A stretch of DNA of 64,000 nucleotides from Nemophila menziesii (GCA_029959085.1 JARWIR010000010.1:36696731-36760730), one strand, 5' to 3'. Positions 11,289 to 21,983 are shown, counted from the first letter of the stretch. Made by a program: numbers and translations. The notes: generated by a model not told the origin, from the sequence alone.

Positions 11289-12840
11289 TTACGAAACATT
11301 AAATTCCATTCTTGGGCTGAATATAAGCTGAGGAGTCTTCCACCCAAGTCTATCCTTGGTGAGTAAATTCCAAATATCATCTGGAGGATCCTCAAAACGG
11401 GAATAAAGGACCCTTTGGTGTAGGCCACGACGCGCAAGACAATCCGCACATTTATTCGCCTCCCTATAAATGTGTCTAATAGAGAACCCCGGATTCCTTC
11501 GTAAACTCTCCTGGGTCATACCTATCCAATCTGAACCTTGTCCATGTCCTTCACTCCCTCGCTCAACTAGCTGCAATACTTCAACCGAGTCTACTTCAAT
11601 ATGGAGTTCGATGCATTTCATCTGTTCTGCTACTAACTCACAAACCACCAGTAAGCTACTACGAACACTCCTCGAAAACCCACATCTCCATGTCCCCTTC
11701 AAATCTGTGATTACGCCACCCGCTCCGCCTTTAGATTCACACCTACTCACACTCCCAACCATATTAAGCTTTAAACCACTACTCGGCTTCGACCAACTCA
11801 CAAGCACACCTCCGGATCTCGCTCGTCTCTTACCTCTCTTATCCGAGCCCCACATTCTCGTATAACTCCTCGCTGAAGCCTTTCTTTTGTTAAACAACCC
11901 CTCGATAGAAGGAGGGCTACCTCCCCGAAAAATACTCTTGTTTCTCTCCGCCCAAATGACCTCAACAGCTGTTGTGAAGAAGGTGTTCCAAGGCAAACTT
12001 GCAAAAAGTAAATTGCAGACCATGTTTTTATTCCACCATTTAAAATCCTGGACATGAAAATCTTCCTCATGAACCAGAGTTCTGTCCCCCCTGATCGGTT
12101 CTGCGGAAGACATTTGCTGCTGCTCGTCGCTACCTAGATTCTGCATAACACTCGACAGGCTCCTGTCTTCACTGATCCGATCTGTGTTAACCCAGCCACG
12201 GTGACCACCGCGCTGCATATTCATGCGAACAGAATTCAAACTCTCTGCTACATTCCGAGATCGACCCCACTGCAAATTCCGAATCGCTACAGTTTCTTCC
12301 TTATAAAATGACCACACTTCCTTCAAAATATCCCCTCGATTACTCACACCTCGTCCCCTAAATTCAGTACCACTATCCAAATCCTCCACCGATTCCCACA
12401 CCCCTTCTGCCGCCCCTACTCCTCTCACCTTCTTCCAAAACTCCATCACCACCGGGAACTCTTTAAATAGATGCAAAGATCTCTCACCCTTTAAACCAAA
12501 CAAAGTACACAACCTAGATACCTCCATACCCCAATTAAAGAGGTTAAGCCTAGTAGCTAACCTGTCTAAAACAGCTCTCCAAACCAGAACTCTAGCCTTC
12601 TGTGGGCACTAAATTTTCCAAATCTTACTCCACCTCATATAATCAGCTACAAAAACACGTAGCTGATCATTATACGCGGTCTTAACCGTGAATACTCCAT
12701 GAAAGTCGTTTTCCCATATTCATACATCTGAACTATCCCCACCTAGCTGAAATTGAACATTCCCAAGCTCTAACAACTTTGACATAACTTCTTCATCTTA
12801 ACTCCGAATTGACTTCCATCACTTATCACGCGATCGTGAC
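11289..12840 (-). pseudogene. LINE (L1-type) ORF2 C-terminus: zf-RVT and RNase H-like domains
   Basis: The minus-strand reading gives a zinc-binding RT-associated region (W-x-W-E-N ... RVLVWRAVLDRLATRLNL, about 12720-12540), a variable linker, then an RNase H-like domain of the plant LINE type (LNMVGSVS ... ELHIEVDSVEVL ... IYREANKCADCLAR, about 11780-11430). The 412-codon open stretch is 11289-12527; an in-frame TAG near 12610 separates it from the zinc region. The first catalytic Asp, normally in a DG pair, reads V in MVGS. The RT and endonuclease parts are absent. Its GC content is clearly above its surroundings. Confidence 0.85.
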
Positions 12841-12844
12841 TTCA

Positions 12845-13228
12845 AGACATTTCCAACCAACTAGGGATCATGTCCAGAAAACTTCATCAAAATATCATGG
12901 TGATTCCATCAATAGGGTGTAAAACTTCATCAATGAGGGCTCTAACTTTCCACCATCGCTCTAAGCTTAACTTTCACTTTGACTTGGAGTTTCTCTTGAA
13001 TTTTTGAACTATTATTTTTCTATTGGACACTTATATCAAACATGTACCTAAACTACATACTAAACACACGATTAAAGAACCAAAATATCCATATATAGTA
13101 ATTTGTCCAAATTTAGGAGTAAAAGTACAATATCGCAAATAATAGGGAATAATCCCTCATTAGGCCCAATACACTCCTAAAATAATGTCTCGAATGTTGA
13201 TTTATTTATCACAAAAATAGAGACATCA
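12845..13228 (-). mobile_element. Athila-type LTR fragment (5' part)
   Basis: On the minus strand it starts at 13228 with TGATGTCTC, with the inverted AATGTCTCG...TTA partner near 13186-13195. About 380 bp resemble the U3 of the LTR at 22009-23585. It ends against the LINE fragment at about 12845; the exact junction is uncertain. Confidence 0.65.
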
Positions 13229-13577
13229 ATTATATAAATATATTTGAATTTTGTGGTGATGTATTTCCAATATAAATTACGGAGAAAGTTTTATTGGAAA
13301 TCCTATAACAAGCTTTAAACTTATTACTCAAGTTGAAAAAGAGTAGGGCAGGATGGTATAGAGTAAAAGATAAGAAACAAATTGAATATAAAATTATTTA
13401 TTAATATTTACTTGGAAAACAAAAATAGTATTGTAATAATCCCCATTAGAGTTTTATGTAATTTCCAATCAATTTTCCAATGAAATTGGCCTAATGACAT
13501 AATTATGATATACATGGTTACTTATGGCCTAATTTGGTAAAATTTTAAACTCTTTTCCTTGTTCTCAGTATCCGTTA
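13229..13577. other. Unassigned AT-rich spacer
   Basis: I see no gene or recognised element. The segment is duplicated in copy 2. Confidence 0.5.
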
Positions 13578-13755
13578 AAGTAATGATATATACCACCCAA
13601 AATACCACCCAATGACACGTGGCGTGAATTGGTTGGTTAACAATCGTTAATTACATCAAGAAAGTTAATAGATTAGTGATTGTTAACCAACCAATTCACG
13701 TCACGTTATTGAGTGGTATTTGGGTGGTATGATTTAGGATGGTATATATCTTACT
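13578..13755. mobile_element. Fold-back MITE, intact
   Basis: The left arm AAGTAATGATATATACCACC... through TGAATTGGTTGGTTAACAATC is answered by GATTGTTAACCAACCAATTCA... through GGTATATATCTTACTC. The whole element of about 180 bp can fold into one long hairpin with a short loop near 13650-13670. TIRs resemble those of the MITE at 14078-14199. No coding sequence. The block duplication boundary falls inside its right arm at 13708. Confidence 0.8.
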
Positions 13756-14077
13756 CTATCCATTATAAATAATGGCCCGTTTAATAAATTTAACATTTTT
13801 AGAAAAAATATAAATGATAAAAAATTGTCAGAATTGATTTTATTGTCCATAAATATCTATGTGTATTATGCAATTCACATATATAAATATGGCTGAAAGT
13901 TTTTTTTCTATAGATAAGAATGGAAATCCACTATTTCAAAGACCTTTTATAGTTAATACATTATATATTATTTCCTAAAATTTATATTAGTACATTTTTT
14001 ATTTTATTTCTAATATAAATTATCTAACCATCAATAATTTAAAACTTTAAAAGATAAGTATAAGATAATTATACTTA
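13756..14077. other. Unassigned AT-rich spacer
   Basis: I see no gene or recognised repeat; the segment is unique in the window. Confidence 0.5.
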
Positions 14078-14199
14078 GAGTAATGATATATATCACCCCT
14101 TTTCATGTCACCCTTTTATCACCCTTCTATATATGTGTTTTGATTTCCTTGAATAGAAGATAGAGAAAAATTAAATAGGATAGAGAAATATCATTACTC
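14078..14199. mobile_element. Tourist/PIF-Harbinger-like MITE in the peptide gene promoter
   Basis: Perfect terminal inverted repeats GAGTAATGATAT / ATATCATTACTC enclose 122 bp, flanked on both sides by TTA (14075-14077 and 14200-14202), the target duplication typical of PIF/Harbinger elements. Its right end is about 40 bp upstream of the TATA box of the peptide gene. It is non-coding. Confidence 0.8.
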
Positions 14200-14239
14200 T
14201 TATTGTGGCAATCTTTATTTGGCGTAGTTTTTTAACAAG

Positions 14240-14247
14240 TATAAATA
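14240..14247 (+). promoter_or_regulatory. TATA box of the cysteine-rich peptide gene
   Basis: TATAAATA lies 65 bp upstream of the ATG at 14312, at a spacing expected for a plant RNA polymerase II promoter with a short 5' UTR starting near 14270. Confidence 0.65.
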
Positions 14248-14311
14248 AGTGAATGTTTCCCAGAGAATTGCAAGAACTATCTTATTTTATTGTATACCTC
14301 TACAATCAAGG

Positions 14312-15067
14312 ATGTCAACAAAAAACTTGTTTACTATCGTTATGTTGCTTTTTGCAATAGGTTAGATACTCTATAATTTTTATTCTCCTTCCTTACATGT
14401 ATTATATATTTTATTTTTCATAAATAATATTTTTTATTATCTTCCTATGTATTTAAATTACTATATTATTTTTATTATTAAATCTTACCCCCATACAACT
14501 AATTCTTCCACCATCAAGGTAATATGTTATATAATTTATTGATTATGATATCGAAGTCAAAATATATTTATCTGGTATCTTGGTTGGGTGAAGAAAATTG
14601 TTATTTTTTATATTTTAAACTTATGTGGAAAAAACATATAGTTTTATTACAAAAAAGATAATTTAGAATGGATGAAAAATAAAAGCATGTTATAAATTAA
14701 TGGAAGATATATAGTCATAAAAGTGTTCCAAAATAAAAATGTAATTACTCAGATTCAAAGTACAATATTATATATTGACATTTCATTTACATATACTAAT
14801 ATTTGTTGACCTAATATGTCTTAACTGATAGGTTTTCCATCATTGAAAGTAGCAACAAGCGCAAAAAGCCTAGAATGCACAAAAGATTCTGATTGTGACA
14901 AATGTGAAGATCCAAAGAAAGTAGCATTGTGTAATGACGCTGTATGTATTTGCATAAATAAGGACAATATAGTAAAGTGCAAAACAGATATTGATTGTAG
15001 ACATTATTGTAAAAATCCAAATCAAATATCATTGTGTAATTCCGGTCTATGTTTCTGCATCAACTGA
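14312..15067 (+). CDS. Secreted cysteine-rich (defensin-like / late-nodulin-like) peptide, two exons, two domains
   Basis: Exon 1 (14312-14360) encodes a hydrophobic signal peptide beginning MSTKNLFTIVMLLFAIG. A GT...AG intron (14361-14831, phase 1) follows. Exon 2 (14832-15067) completes an uninterrupted 94-residue precursor ending in TGA. The mature part has 12 cysteines in two repeats: C-x5-C-x2-C-x8-C-x4-C-x-C and C-x5-C-x3-C-x8-C-x4-C-x-C. The repeats are similar in DNA as well, so the second arose by internal duplication. An exon boundary at the signal peptide and six-Cys spacing are usual for plant defensin-like and nodule-specific NCR (late nodulin) peptides, which are secretory-pathway products acting on microbes or in signalling. 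Family membership is inferred; function is unknown. A TATA box lies at the right distance. It may be intact or recently silent; no defect is visible. Confidence 0.75.
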
Positions 15068-15639
15068 TGCTAATAACTCTAAAGTATATCCATAACAAGC
15101 TTCATGTAAGGGAATCGACAAATGTGTTAGTCTTTATTCTCCTAAATGCAAAACTGTTTTTTGTAGTCAAAATATTTTTAATTTTATTTTTTATCATTGA
15201 CTATAAAGTTTAATTAAGTTTCGATAATTATTTTAAAATATTCGTCAATTTGTTTAAGAGTTTTAAAGAAAATATTTAAAATTTCGTAAACATAACTATG
15301 ATTGGAATATCTTGGTATAAAACTTAAACTACACGATTTGTCTCAAGTGACGATTGAAATGATAAAATTACAATTTATCATTCAAAATTGTGATTATATC
15401 GTTTTTCCTAAAATTTTGGTTTTGTAGGGCCTTTTTTATTAAGGTCCCCACTACTACCTTGATCATTGACTAGTTATCTCTACGAATTGACACAATAATC
15501 TTTTTTCAATAATTTGGTCTAACTGTCTTGTAGCCAAATTTATTTACTCACATCCACCATTCTATATGAGATCAAATTAACTCAAGGTTCAGTGGAAGGA
15601 ATTTTAAAAATGCCGATATTAAATACCTAGCTTTTCTCC
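15068..15639. other. 3' flank of the peptide gene, unassigned
   Basis: This is AT-rich with no ORF or known repeat. No canonical AATAAA is obvious close to the stop codon. Its right end joins element C at an undetermined point near 15590. Confidence 0.5.
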
Positions 15640-15647
15640 CTTATAAA
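15640..15647 (-). promoter_or_regulatory. TATA-like box downstream of palindrome block (element C)
   Basis: On the minus strand, GAAAGAGAAAAAC is followed by TTGTTTATAAGG, about 30 bp past the last palindrome. The same order (A/G-rich run, then TATAA) follows the palindrome block of element F. Any ORF2 it might have served is lost, because element C ends near 15590. Confidence 0.4.
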
Positions 15648-15674
15648 CAAGTTTTTCTCTTTCCCAGCGGCTCT

Positions 15675-16012
15675 GACCGGCTTACCGGAGGTTTTGGCCG
15701 GCATACCGGTGTTGATGTGTTGCTTACTCATAAACCGTGTCGACATATCGACCACAGTTTGTCGCGGGCCGGCTTACCGGTGATATGGGCCGGCATACTG
15801 GTGCTGGTCTTCTCCAAAATCATCACTCTCGCTTAATATCATACACTGGGACCTACGGTGGGTTTTTTTCCGACCGGGTACCCGGTCATTTGACCGGAAT
15901 ACCGGTCCGGTTATGCTCCAAAACTGTAGCTCTCGACTAAAATTATACACGTGACCCGTGTGTGGGTTTTTCTGCTCGCCGGCTTACTGGTGGTGTCACC
16001 GGCATACCGGTG
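15675..16012 (-). repeat. Paired GC-rich palindrome block, element C
   Basis: Several units of roughly 110-120 bp each contain one or two dyads of the type CCGG(C)-T/A-TACCGG (GCCGGCTTACCGG, GCCGGCATACCGG, ACCGGAATACCGGT, ACCGGGTACCCGGT). These are followed by a linker with TCCAAAA...CTCTCG and ACACGTGACCCGTGTG. Sequence differs from the blocks in D and F, but the arrangement of dyads plus a CACGTG-like linker is the same. It lies just 3' of the gag-protease remnant in element orientation. Confidence 0.8.
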
Positions 16013-16170
16013 AGCTCGGCAGAATATTCCCAAAAATTTGTTTTTCATTATCTAACTCCTTTTCGTCAATACCTGAAAATCAAATACACTAATATCTTTC
16101 TCAAATATGCAATATCAACTAAAAACAACTAAACTAAACACAAAGTAAAAACATAAAAACATAAAAAAAC

Positions 16171-16200
16171 TACGGGTTGTCTCCCGCATAGCACTTTTAT
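16171..16200 (-). other. Conserved hairpin with loop AGACAA (element C)
   Basis: On the minus strand, AAAGTGCTATGCGGGAGACAACCCGTA follows the end of the pol remnant (written here in two parts: AAAGTGCTA, then TGCGGGAGACAACCCGTA). The stem TGCGGG/CCCGTA has one wobble pair and the loop is AGACAA. The same hairpin occurs at the same place in elements D and F. Confidence 0.7.
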
Positions 16201-16209
16201 TTAACGTCT

Positions 16210-16876
16210 TTTAAAGTTAGACGCGTTACCTCTACCAAGATTTGCGAATATATCCTCCCCAGCAACGAGCAAGGCTATGAGCGTTTACTAATCTTTGTTT
16301 AATTTCCCTCTTGGGCCGGATTTCTATCACATTTGCTGTGACAATCCTAGTGACGATGAATGGTCCCATCCACAAGTCTTTATAACTGCGTGGCCTATTC
16401 TATGGTTTGCTTGCCTTCCATAAAACTTCATGGCCGACCCCAAACTCAAGGTTTGGCTTAGTATCCACAGGTTTTGCGTGGATTTCCGTCGGAACATTGT
16501 GATGTGAAAGCTTGTGGATGACAGGAACGGTGGGATCTGACTTCTTTGGTTTCTTACCCCAGACATAGAATGTCTCGGATACATTTTTAGCTTGAAGGGT
16601 GATTGTCCCTTCCTGTAAGTCTATTATGCTCTGACTGGTAGCCATGAAAGGCCTCCCAAGTATGATCGGAACCTGCTTATCTGCATCGAATTCTATTATA
16701 ACAAAATCAGTATGGATGGTGATATTACCTGATGGGACTAGAACGTCCTCCACTGTTCTCCATGTCTTGGTAACTGAGTTGTCAGCAAACTGCAACTTCA
16801 CTGGAGCTTTCTCTGATATCTGAAGTCCAAGTCTATCGAACATGGACTTTGGCATAAGATTCACACCTGAACCCAC
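16210..16876 (-). pseudogene. Element C protease joined to integrase C-terminus
   Basis: The aspartic protease part (16876 to about 16520) shows DVGSGVNLMPKSMFDRL, with D in the active-site position, and later VPIILGRPFMAT. An in-frame stop lies just before the active-site Asp. The reading then passes into an integrase C-terminal motif (GHEVLWKASKP, about 16410; a break; SYKDLWMGPFIVTRI, about 16390-16340; LVNAHSLALL, about 16290) and ends before the AGACAA hairpin. Reverse transcriptase, RNase H and integrase core are missing between the two, so this element could not move on its own. It is homologous in layout to element D. Confidence 0.7.
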
Positions 16877-18420
16877 ATCTTACATAGCTTTGGTCTTGAG
16901 CATACCATTTATTTGAATAGGAAGATTGAAACTTCCTGGAACTTTGAGCTTCAATGTTAACTCCTTCTTTTCAATTCCAGAGACTTTCTCAGCTTGAGCC
17001 ACAGTCTCTTTTCTTGCTTCTACAACCGCTTCTTTTTCAGGAATAACTTGCGTATAAACTTGTTGCGGTGTAAGCCCTTTCTTTGCAATCTCAAGCATTT
17101 GGGCATTAATATTATTAGGAGTATACGTCTCTACAAATGTCTTGAGTTCAATGTCACCCTTTGGATTTTTATCAGGATTGGTTTGTGACACTGGTTCAAC
17201 AATAACTGGTGGCGATTCCACCTTCTCTTCTTCTTTCTTTTCTTGCACAGCAGGTGCAACTTCTTCTTTTGAGGCTTCTCCCTCTTTCTCTTAAGCTCGC
17301 TCACCTTGTAACTTCATAACCGATCTAATCTCTTCTTGCATATCTATCAGAAGCTGTATAAATCCGGACTTATCCACTGATGCTTCATCCTCAGAACAGT
17401 CAGAGTCCACGGGGCTAGACTTGGTTGGTTAATCTTCGGTACTAGGAACTTCCACGGCAATCTCTGCAGCATGCGGTACTTCCTTCTTTTCTTCAATTTC
17501 AAGGCCTATAGCCTTGCAAGCTTCGAACCCAACATTGGCATCACCTCCTTCGATAGCCTTCAATTCACGTGTTTCCATAAAGTTCGTAAGAACTTTGTTC
17601 ATCTGATCTACTTGCATACCTAATATCTGAATTGAAGCTTCTTGTTCTCTTAAATTCTCGTTGTGATTATGCATATTGTTGGTCATAAGTTCCATAAATT
17701 TCTTCAATTCTTGATTATCCACAACTCCTTCTTGAGGATGTTGTGGTAAAGCTTTCGGAGCTAATGAATCGGTATATGCATCATTAACAGGTTGTTGTGG
17801 TGGCGGAGGTCGATTATAATTCTGATTATTTTGATAAGGAGCTTGACCTCTTGGTTGGAAAGTGTTAGTCTGGGGGCGAGGTTGATAATGACCAGGATTA
17901 GCAGCCCCTTGTGGATTTGAATATTGCATACCCGGATGATTTCTATTGTTGAATTGATAATTTCCTCAGTTGGATATGAAATAAACAGATTGTGGATTTC
18001 CTTCGCACTCTTCCCATGTATGATTCGGTACCCCACATTGTGGACAACCTTGTGCTTCTTGCACTACATTCGTTGCGGCTAAATTATTTTGCATCTCGAG
18101 TTTCAGCTCTTTGATTTGATTTTCTAATGCGGTAAATTGAGTTGCGGATGCAGTATTTGCATCTAAACTAAGCGTACCTCTGGTATTTGTAATAGGAGCT
18201 CGCGAAAGTGGCCAACTCCTTTCTGTTTCGATAATATTTTCCATACCTTCGGTTGCTTCTGCAGGATCCATTTTAACAAAATTACCCTTCCCAAGATTAT
18301 CTACCCTCAGTCTACTTTCTCGATTAATACCTTGATAAAATATAGCCAACTATAAAGATAGGGTGTAACCATGGAGAGGATATCTAGCTAATTTATGTTG
18401 GAATCTTATCCATGCGTCTC
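16877..18420 (-). pseudogene. Element C gag (late part)
   Basis: The minus-strand reading starts inside gag at WIRFQHKLARYPLHG (about 18415), joined in frame to the RT of element A. It continues through LRVDNLGKGNFVKMDP, a CX2CX4HX4C zinc knuckle (CPQCGVPNHTWEEC, about 18030), and a P/Q/N-rich stretch (17929-17760). A coiled-coil-like region and an acidic lysine/glutamate-rich segment (17248-16880) lead to the protease. Stops at about 18352, 17966, 17429 and 17290 show decay. The N-terminal gag core is missing. Confidence 0.8.
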
Positions 18421-18424
18421 CTAC

Positions 18425-19992
18425 TTCTTCACCAAACACGGAGAAATCCTCCATAAAAATTTTAAGAAAATTATCAATCATATCCCAGAAGATAGCCATC
18501 ATACATCTCTGAAAGGTAGCAGGTGCATTTCACAACCCAAATGGCATTCTGCGATATGCAAAAGTACCAAAGGGGCATGTAAATGTTGTTTTATGTTGAT
18601 CTTCTGGAGCCACATAGATCTGATTATACCCAGAATAACCATCTAAGAAACAGTAGTATTCTCTACCAGCCAATTTATCTAACATCTGATCGATGAAGGG
18701 CAAGGGGAAGTGATCTTTCCTGGTGGCCTTGTTCAATTTCCGATAATCCATACAAGCTCTCCAACCAACAACCGTTCTCGAAGGAATGGCTTCATTCTGA
18801 GCATTTAGAACAGTTGTAAATCCTCCTTTATTTGGAACACATTGAACAGGACTCACCCATTCACTACTCGAGATGGGATAAATAATCCCCGCGTCTAACA
18901 GCTTGATAACTTCCTTCTTCACTACCTCCTTCATAGCGGGCATTAATCTCCTTTGACCTTCAACTGAGCGTGTGTTATCATCTTCAAGTATGATTTTGTG
19001 TTGACAATAGGAGAGACTAATGCCTTTGATGTCAGCAATTGTCCAACCTATCGCCTCTTTGTTATCTCTTAACACACGCAACAGTTTATCTTCTTGAGGA
19101 CCTGTTAAATTTGCTAAAACAATGACAGGTAGAGTTTTATTAGTACCTAAATACGCATACCTCAAGTGTGTTGGTAATGGCTTTTCTTCCAACTCTGGAG
19201 GAGATTCGATTGAAGGCTTCGTTTTAGGAACAATCTCCCCTGGGTCTCTCATAGGTTCATAGGCAGGACACCTATACTTCGGATTCTCAGAATTAAGAGC
19301 TGCCACTGTTTCGGCAAGCTCTTCCATGAACTCAGGTGCATCAATAGTTAAAGCTGCATGTAAGATATCATCATAAGTAAATTCATTATATACCTCTTGT
19401 GTGACATGCTCAACTACATCCATTCGAAAGCAATCTTCTTGAGAATCTGGAAACTTCATAGCTCGGAACACATTAAACTTGACCTCCTCGTCTTGGATTC
19501 TCATCGTCAATTCACCGTTCTCTACATCAATCAATGTACGCCCCGTGGCTAGGAATGGTCTTCCCAAAATAATGGGGACATTCCTATCTGCGTCGTATTC
19601 AAGGATAACAAAATCGACGGGAAATACTAACTTACCTGCCTTAACGAGGACATCTTCAATTCTACCTTCCGGATGTACAAGATATCGATCCGCCATTTGC
19701 AAGACCATAGAAGTAGGTCTTGCTTCTCCAATTTTCAGCTTATCGAAGATCGATTTGGGCATAAGATTAATGTTTGCACCCAAATCACATAGTGCTTTGC
19801 CTTTCCATTCTTCTCCAATCGATATCGGAATTGTGAAATTTCCAGGATCAAGTAACTTTGGAGGTAAATTACTTTGACAAATAGCATTGTATTCTTCAGG
19901 AAGACCAATCATCTCATTATCACAATACGACCTTTTATTAGTGAGAGCTCTTTTCAAAAACTTCGTATACTTGGGATATCTCGGATGGCTTC
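18425..19992 (-). pseudogene. Element A pol: protease and reverse transcriptase, truncated
   Basis: The protease (about 19860-19480) has CDLGANINLMPKSIF, an Athila-style DLG active site, and VPIILGRPFLATGRT. The RT follows (about 19100-18430) with WVSPVQCVPNKGG, CMDYRKLNKATRKDHFPLPF and MPFGL. A TGA replaces the usual Cys codon after MPFGL at about 18530. The catalytic motif reads FMEDF instead of FMDDF, losing the first Asp. The sequence stops a few residues later (near 18425) and passes in frame into gag of element C. RNase H and integrase are missing. A frameshift separates it from gag near 19993. Confidence 0.85.
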
Positions 19993-21870
19993 CTACAACG
20001 GAATGTTAATACTAAGGCCTCTCACTCTATTGAAGAACTTTTGATAATCGACCATATCACCCTTTTTCTGAACTCGAGATGGAAATGATGGAGGAGGACG
20101 ATTGATTACAACATCATCTTTCTTCTTTGGAACCTCAATCGGCCTCTCTATTTCTTCAACCTCAACATCTTTCTCTTTCTCAACTACATCCTTTTCTTTT
20201 CTTGGAACTTCTTTCTCTTTCATAACAGGAAAAGGAGGTGGAGGGAGGTTCTTACCACTTCTGAGAGTAACAGCTTTGCAATCTTCATGTTGTCTCGGAT
20301 TTTCTGTGTCACTAGGGAGTTGCCCTTGTGGACGCTGATTAAGTTGTTTTGTGATTTGAGTAAGCTGGTTCTCTAATAGTTTAATATTTGCGTCAGACGC
20401 TTGTTGATTCTGAATAACTTGCGTCTGGAGAGCAATTAAGTTCTCCACGGTTTTCTGAAGGTTCATTGCACCTTCTTGTGGTTGAGCGTGTAAGGCTTTT
20501 TGGTTCATGGTTTCGTTATAACTTTCTTGAGGAGCTTGTCTCTGAACATAGTTTCCTTGATTCTGTCCTCCTTGATAATTACTATGTGGTCTTGGATTGA
20601 AGTTGTTACCTTGAAGACGCGGCTGATACGCGTATGTAGGATTGGCTGCCCCATTAGGATTTGAGTATTGAAACCCAGGATGGTCTCCTTTAGGCTGATA
20701 TCCATTACCACTCGAATTAAAGTTTCCTCTATTGGAGACAAACATCACGGACTCTTGATTATTCTGACAATTCTCCCAATCGTGATCATTCACACCACAA
20801 TACTCACATCCATACACTTCTTGCGCAACCTTTACCTCAACTCTTTTATTCGAAAAACCCTCTTTCACGGCTAAAGTAAGTTGTCTCAACTGTTTTTCTA
20901 ACGTGGTTTGTATCTTGTTCTCTAAGGAGTTGAACTTTTCTTCGATGTTGACATTGTTAAATCCTCCTTTAACTGGTGTTCTTATGGTATTTAACCCTAC
21001 TTCATTATCAACTATTCTATCCAAAATAATTCTTGCATACGCGGGTTGAACTCGTAAAAACGCACCACCACACAACAAATCTAAATCTTTTCGCGAACTC
21101 CCCTCAAGACCATTATTGAGAATTTTCAATTGTTGTTGTTCTGAAAGGTCATGAATAGGGACTCTTCGTAAACATTTCTGAAATCTCGACCAACTTCTAC
21201 CCAACGCTTCATCGTATTCTTGTTTGAAATGTGTTAACTCAAGTTGAGCATCTAACCTCATGTTGGACGGATAATATCTGTCGAAAAATGCAGCCTGTAA
21301 CTGCTCCAAATTCGTAATCTTCCCTGGTTCTTGCTAATCATGCCAATCACTCGCTCCATCTATTAAGAAAAACCTGAATGTAGCATAATACAATTGCTCC
21401 CTTGTTACTCCTTGCGTAATGTATGAATCGCAGATTTGCATAAATTTTTGCACTGCGCGTAGTGGATCTTCTCCGGGCTTGCCACGAAAGTTTCTGAAAT
21501 TCTGAAATTGAGCTAGCATACCTGAATCTGGACGGAATCTCGGAACATTGATATCAGCTAAGCCAATCCCGAGAGGAGGGGCAAGGAATGGTTCTTGAGC
21601 GAGATCGGTGAGAAACCATGGATCGGCTATTTGAACTTGAACTGGAGGATTAGGAATTCCTGGAGGCCCTAGTGGCTGACCATTTCCGTTTAGCTGAACT
21701 CCTGGGTTCTCTTGGTTATAAAGATTAATATTTTCCATTCTGTTCGCTAATTCTTCTACTTCTCTAGCTTCTTGTTCTTTTCTTCTCTTGTTAGCAAGTC
21801 TGATTAATGATTCTGGATTATTAAGGATCGGAGGTGATGGCTCAAGATCCTTAAAGATTTTCCTTCGCAT
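19993..21870 (-). pseudogene. Element A gag
   Basis: The ATG at 21870 begins MRRKIFKDLEPSPPILNN, about 115 bp downstream of the primer binding site. The reading stays in one frame to 19993, apart from one TAG at 21334-21336 after GASDWHD. Recognisable parts are the retrotransposon gag core (QFQNFRNFRGKPGEDP ... FFDRYYPSNMRLDAQLEL), a CX2CX4HX4C knuckle (CEYCGVNDHDWENC, about 20800) and a basic/acidic tail with PPPSFPSRVQKKGDM before the protease. Gag would form the particle and bind element RNA. It is Athila-like in sequence and in following a tRNA-Asp primer site. Confidence 0.85.
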
Positions 21871-21983
21871 ACACCAAACCTAAAAACCTGAAAAAGATGA
21901 ACAAACAAAAAGCGTAAAACAGATAAAAATAAAAATAAATGCAACTAGTCACTAAAGGATAAACACTGTGGTCACACGCTACC

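Larger units (their letters stand above)
1..13708 (+). repeat. Segmental duplication, copy 1
   Basis: Position 1 matches 24396, and the match runs collinearly to 13708 (equivalent to 38132). All components are present in both copies in the same order and orientation. By eye the copies differ by scattered substitutions, small indels and two TA-repeat length changes. The left end lies outside the window. On the right, this copy continues into an intact fold-back MITE, whereas copy 2 switches to a copia LTR. Because the components themselves carry old damage shared by both copies, the block was duplicated after its elements had decayed. Confidence 0.95.

Noticed and set aside
15675..16012. CRISPR-like array
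   Set aside because: Regular GC repeats with spacers drew attention, but the spacers are themselves repeated, units are about 115 bp, and the context is a plant retrotransposon.
20102..20874. Plus-strand ORFs opposite element A gag and pol
   Set aside because: They are shadows of the minus-strand frames, with Ser/Ile-rich low-complexity translations.
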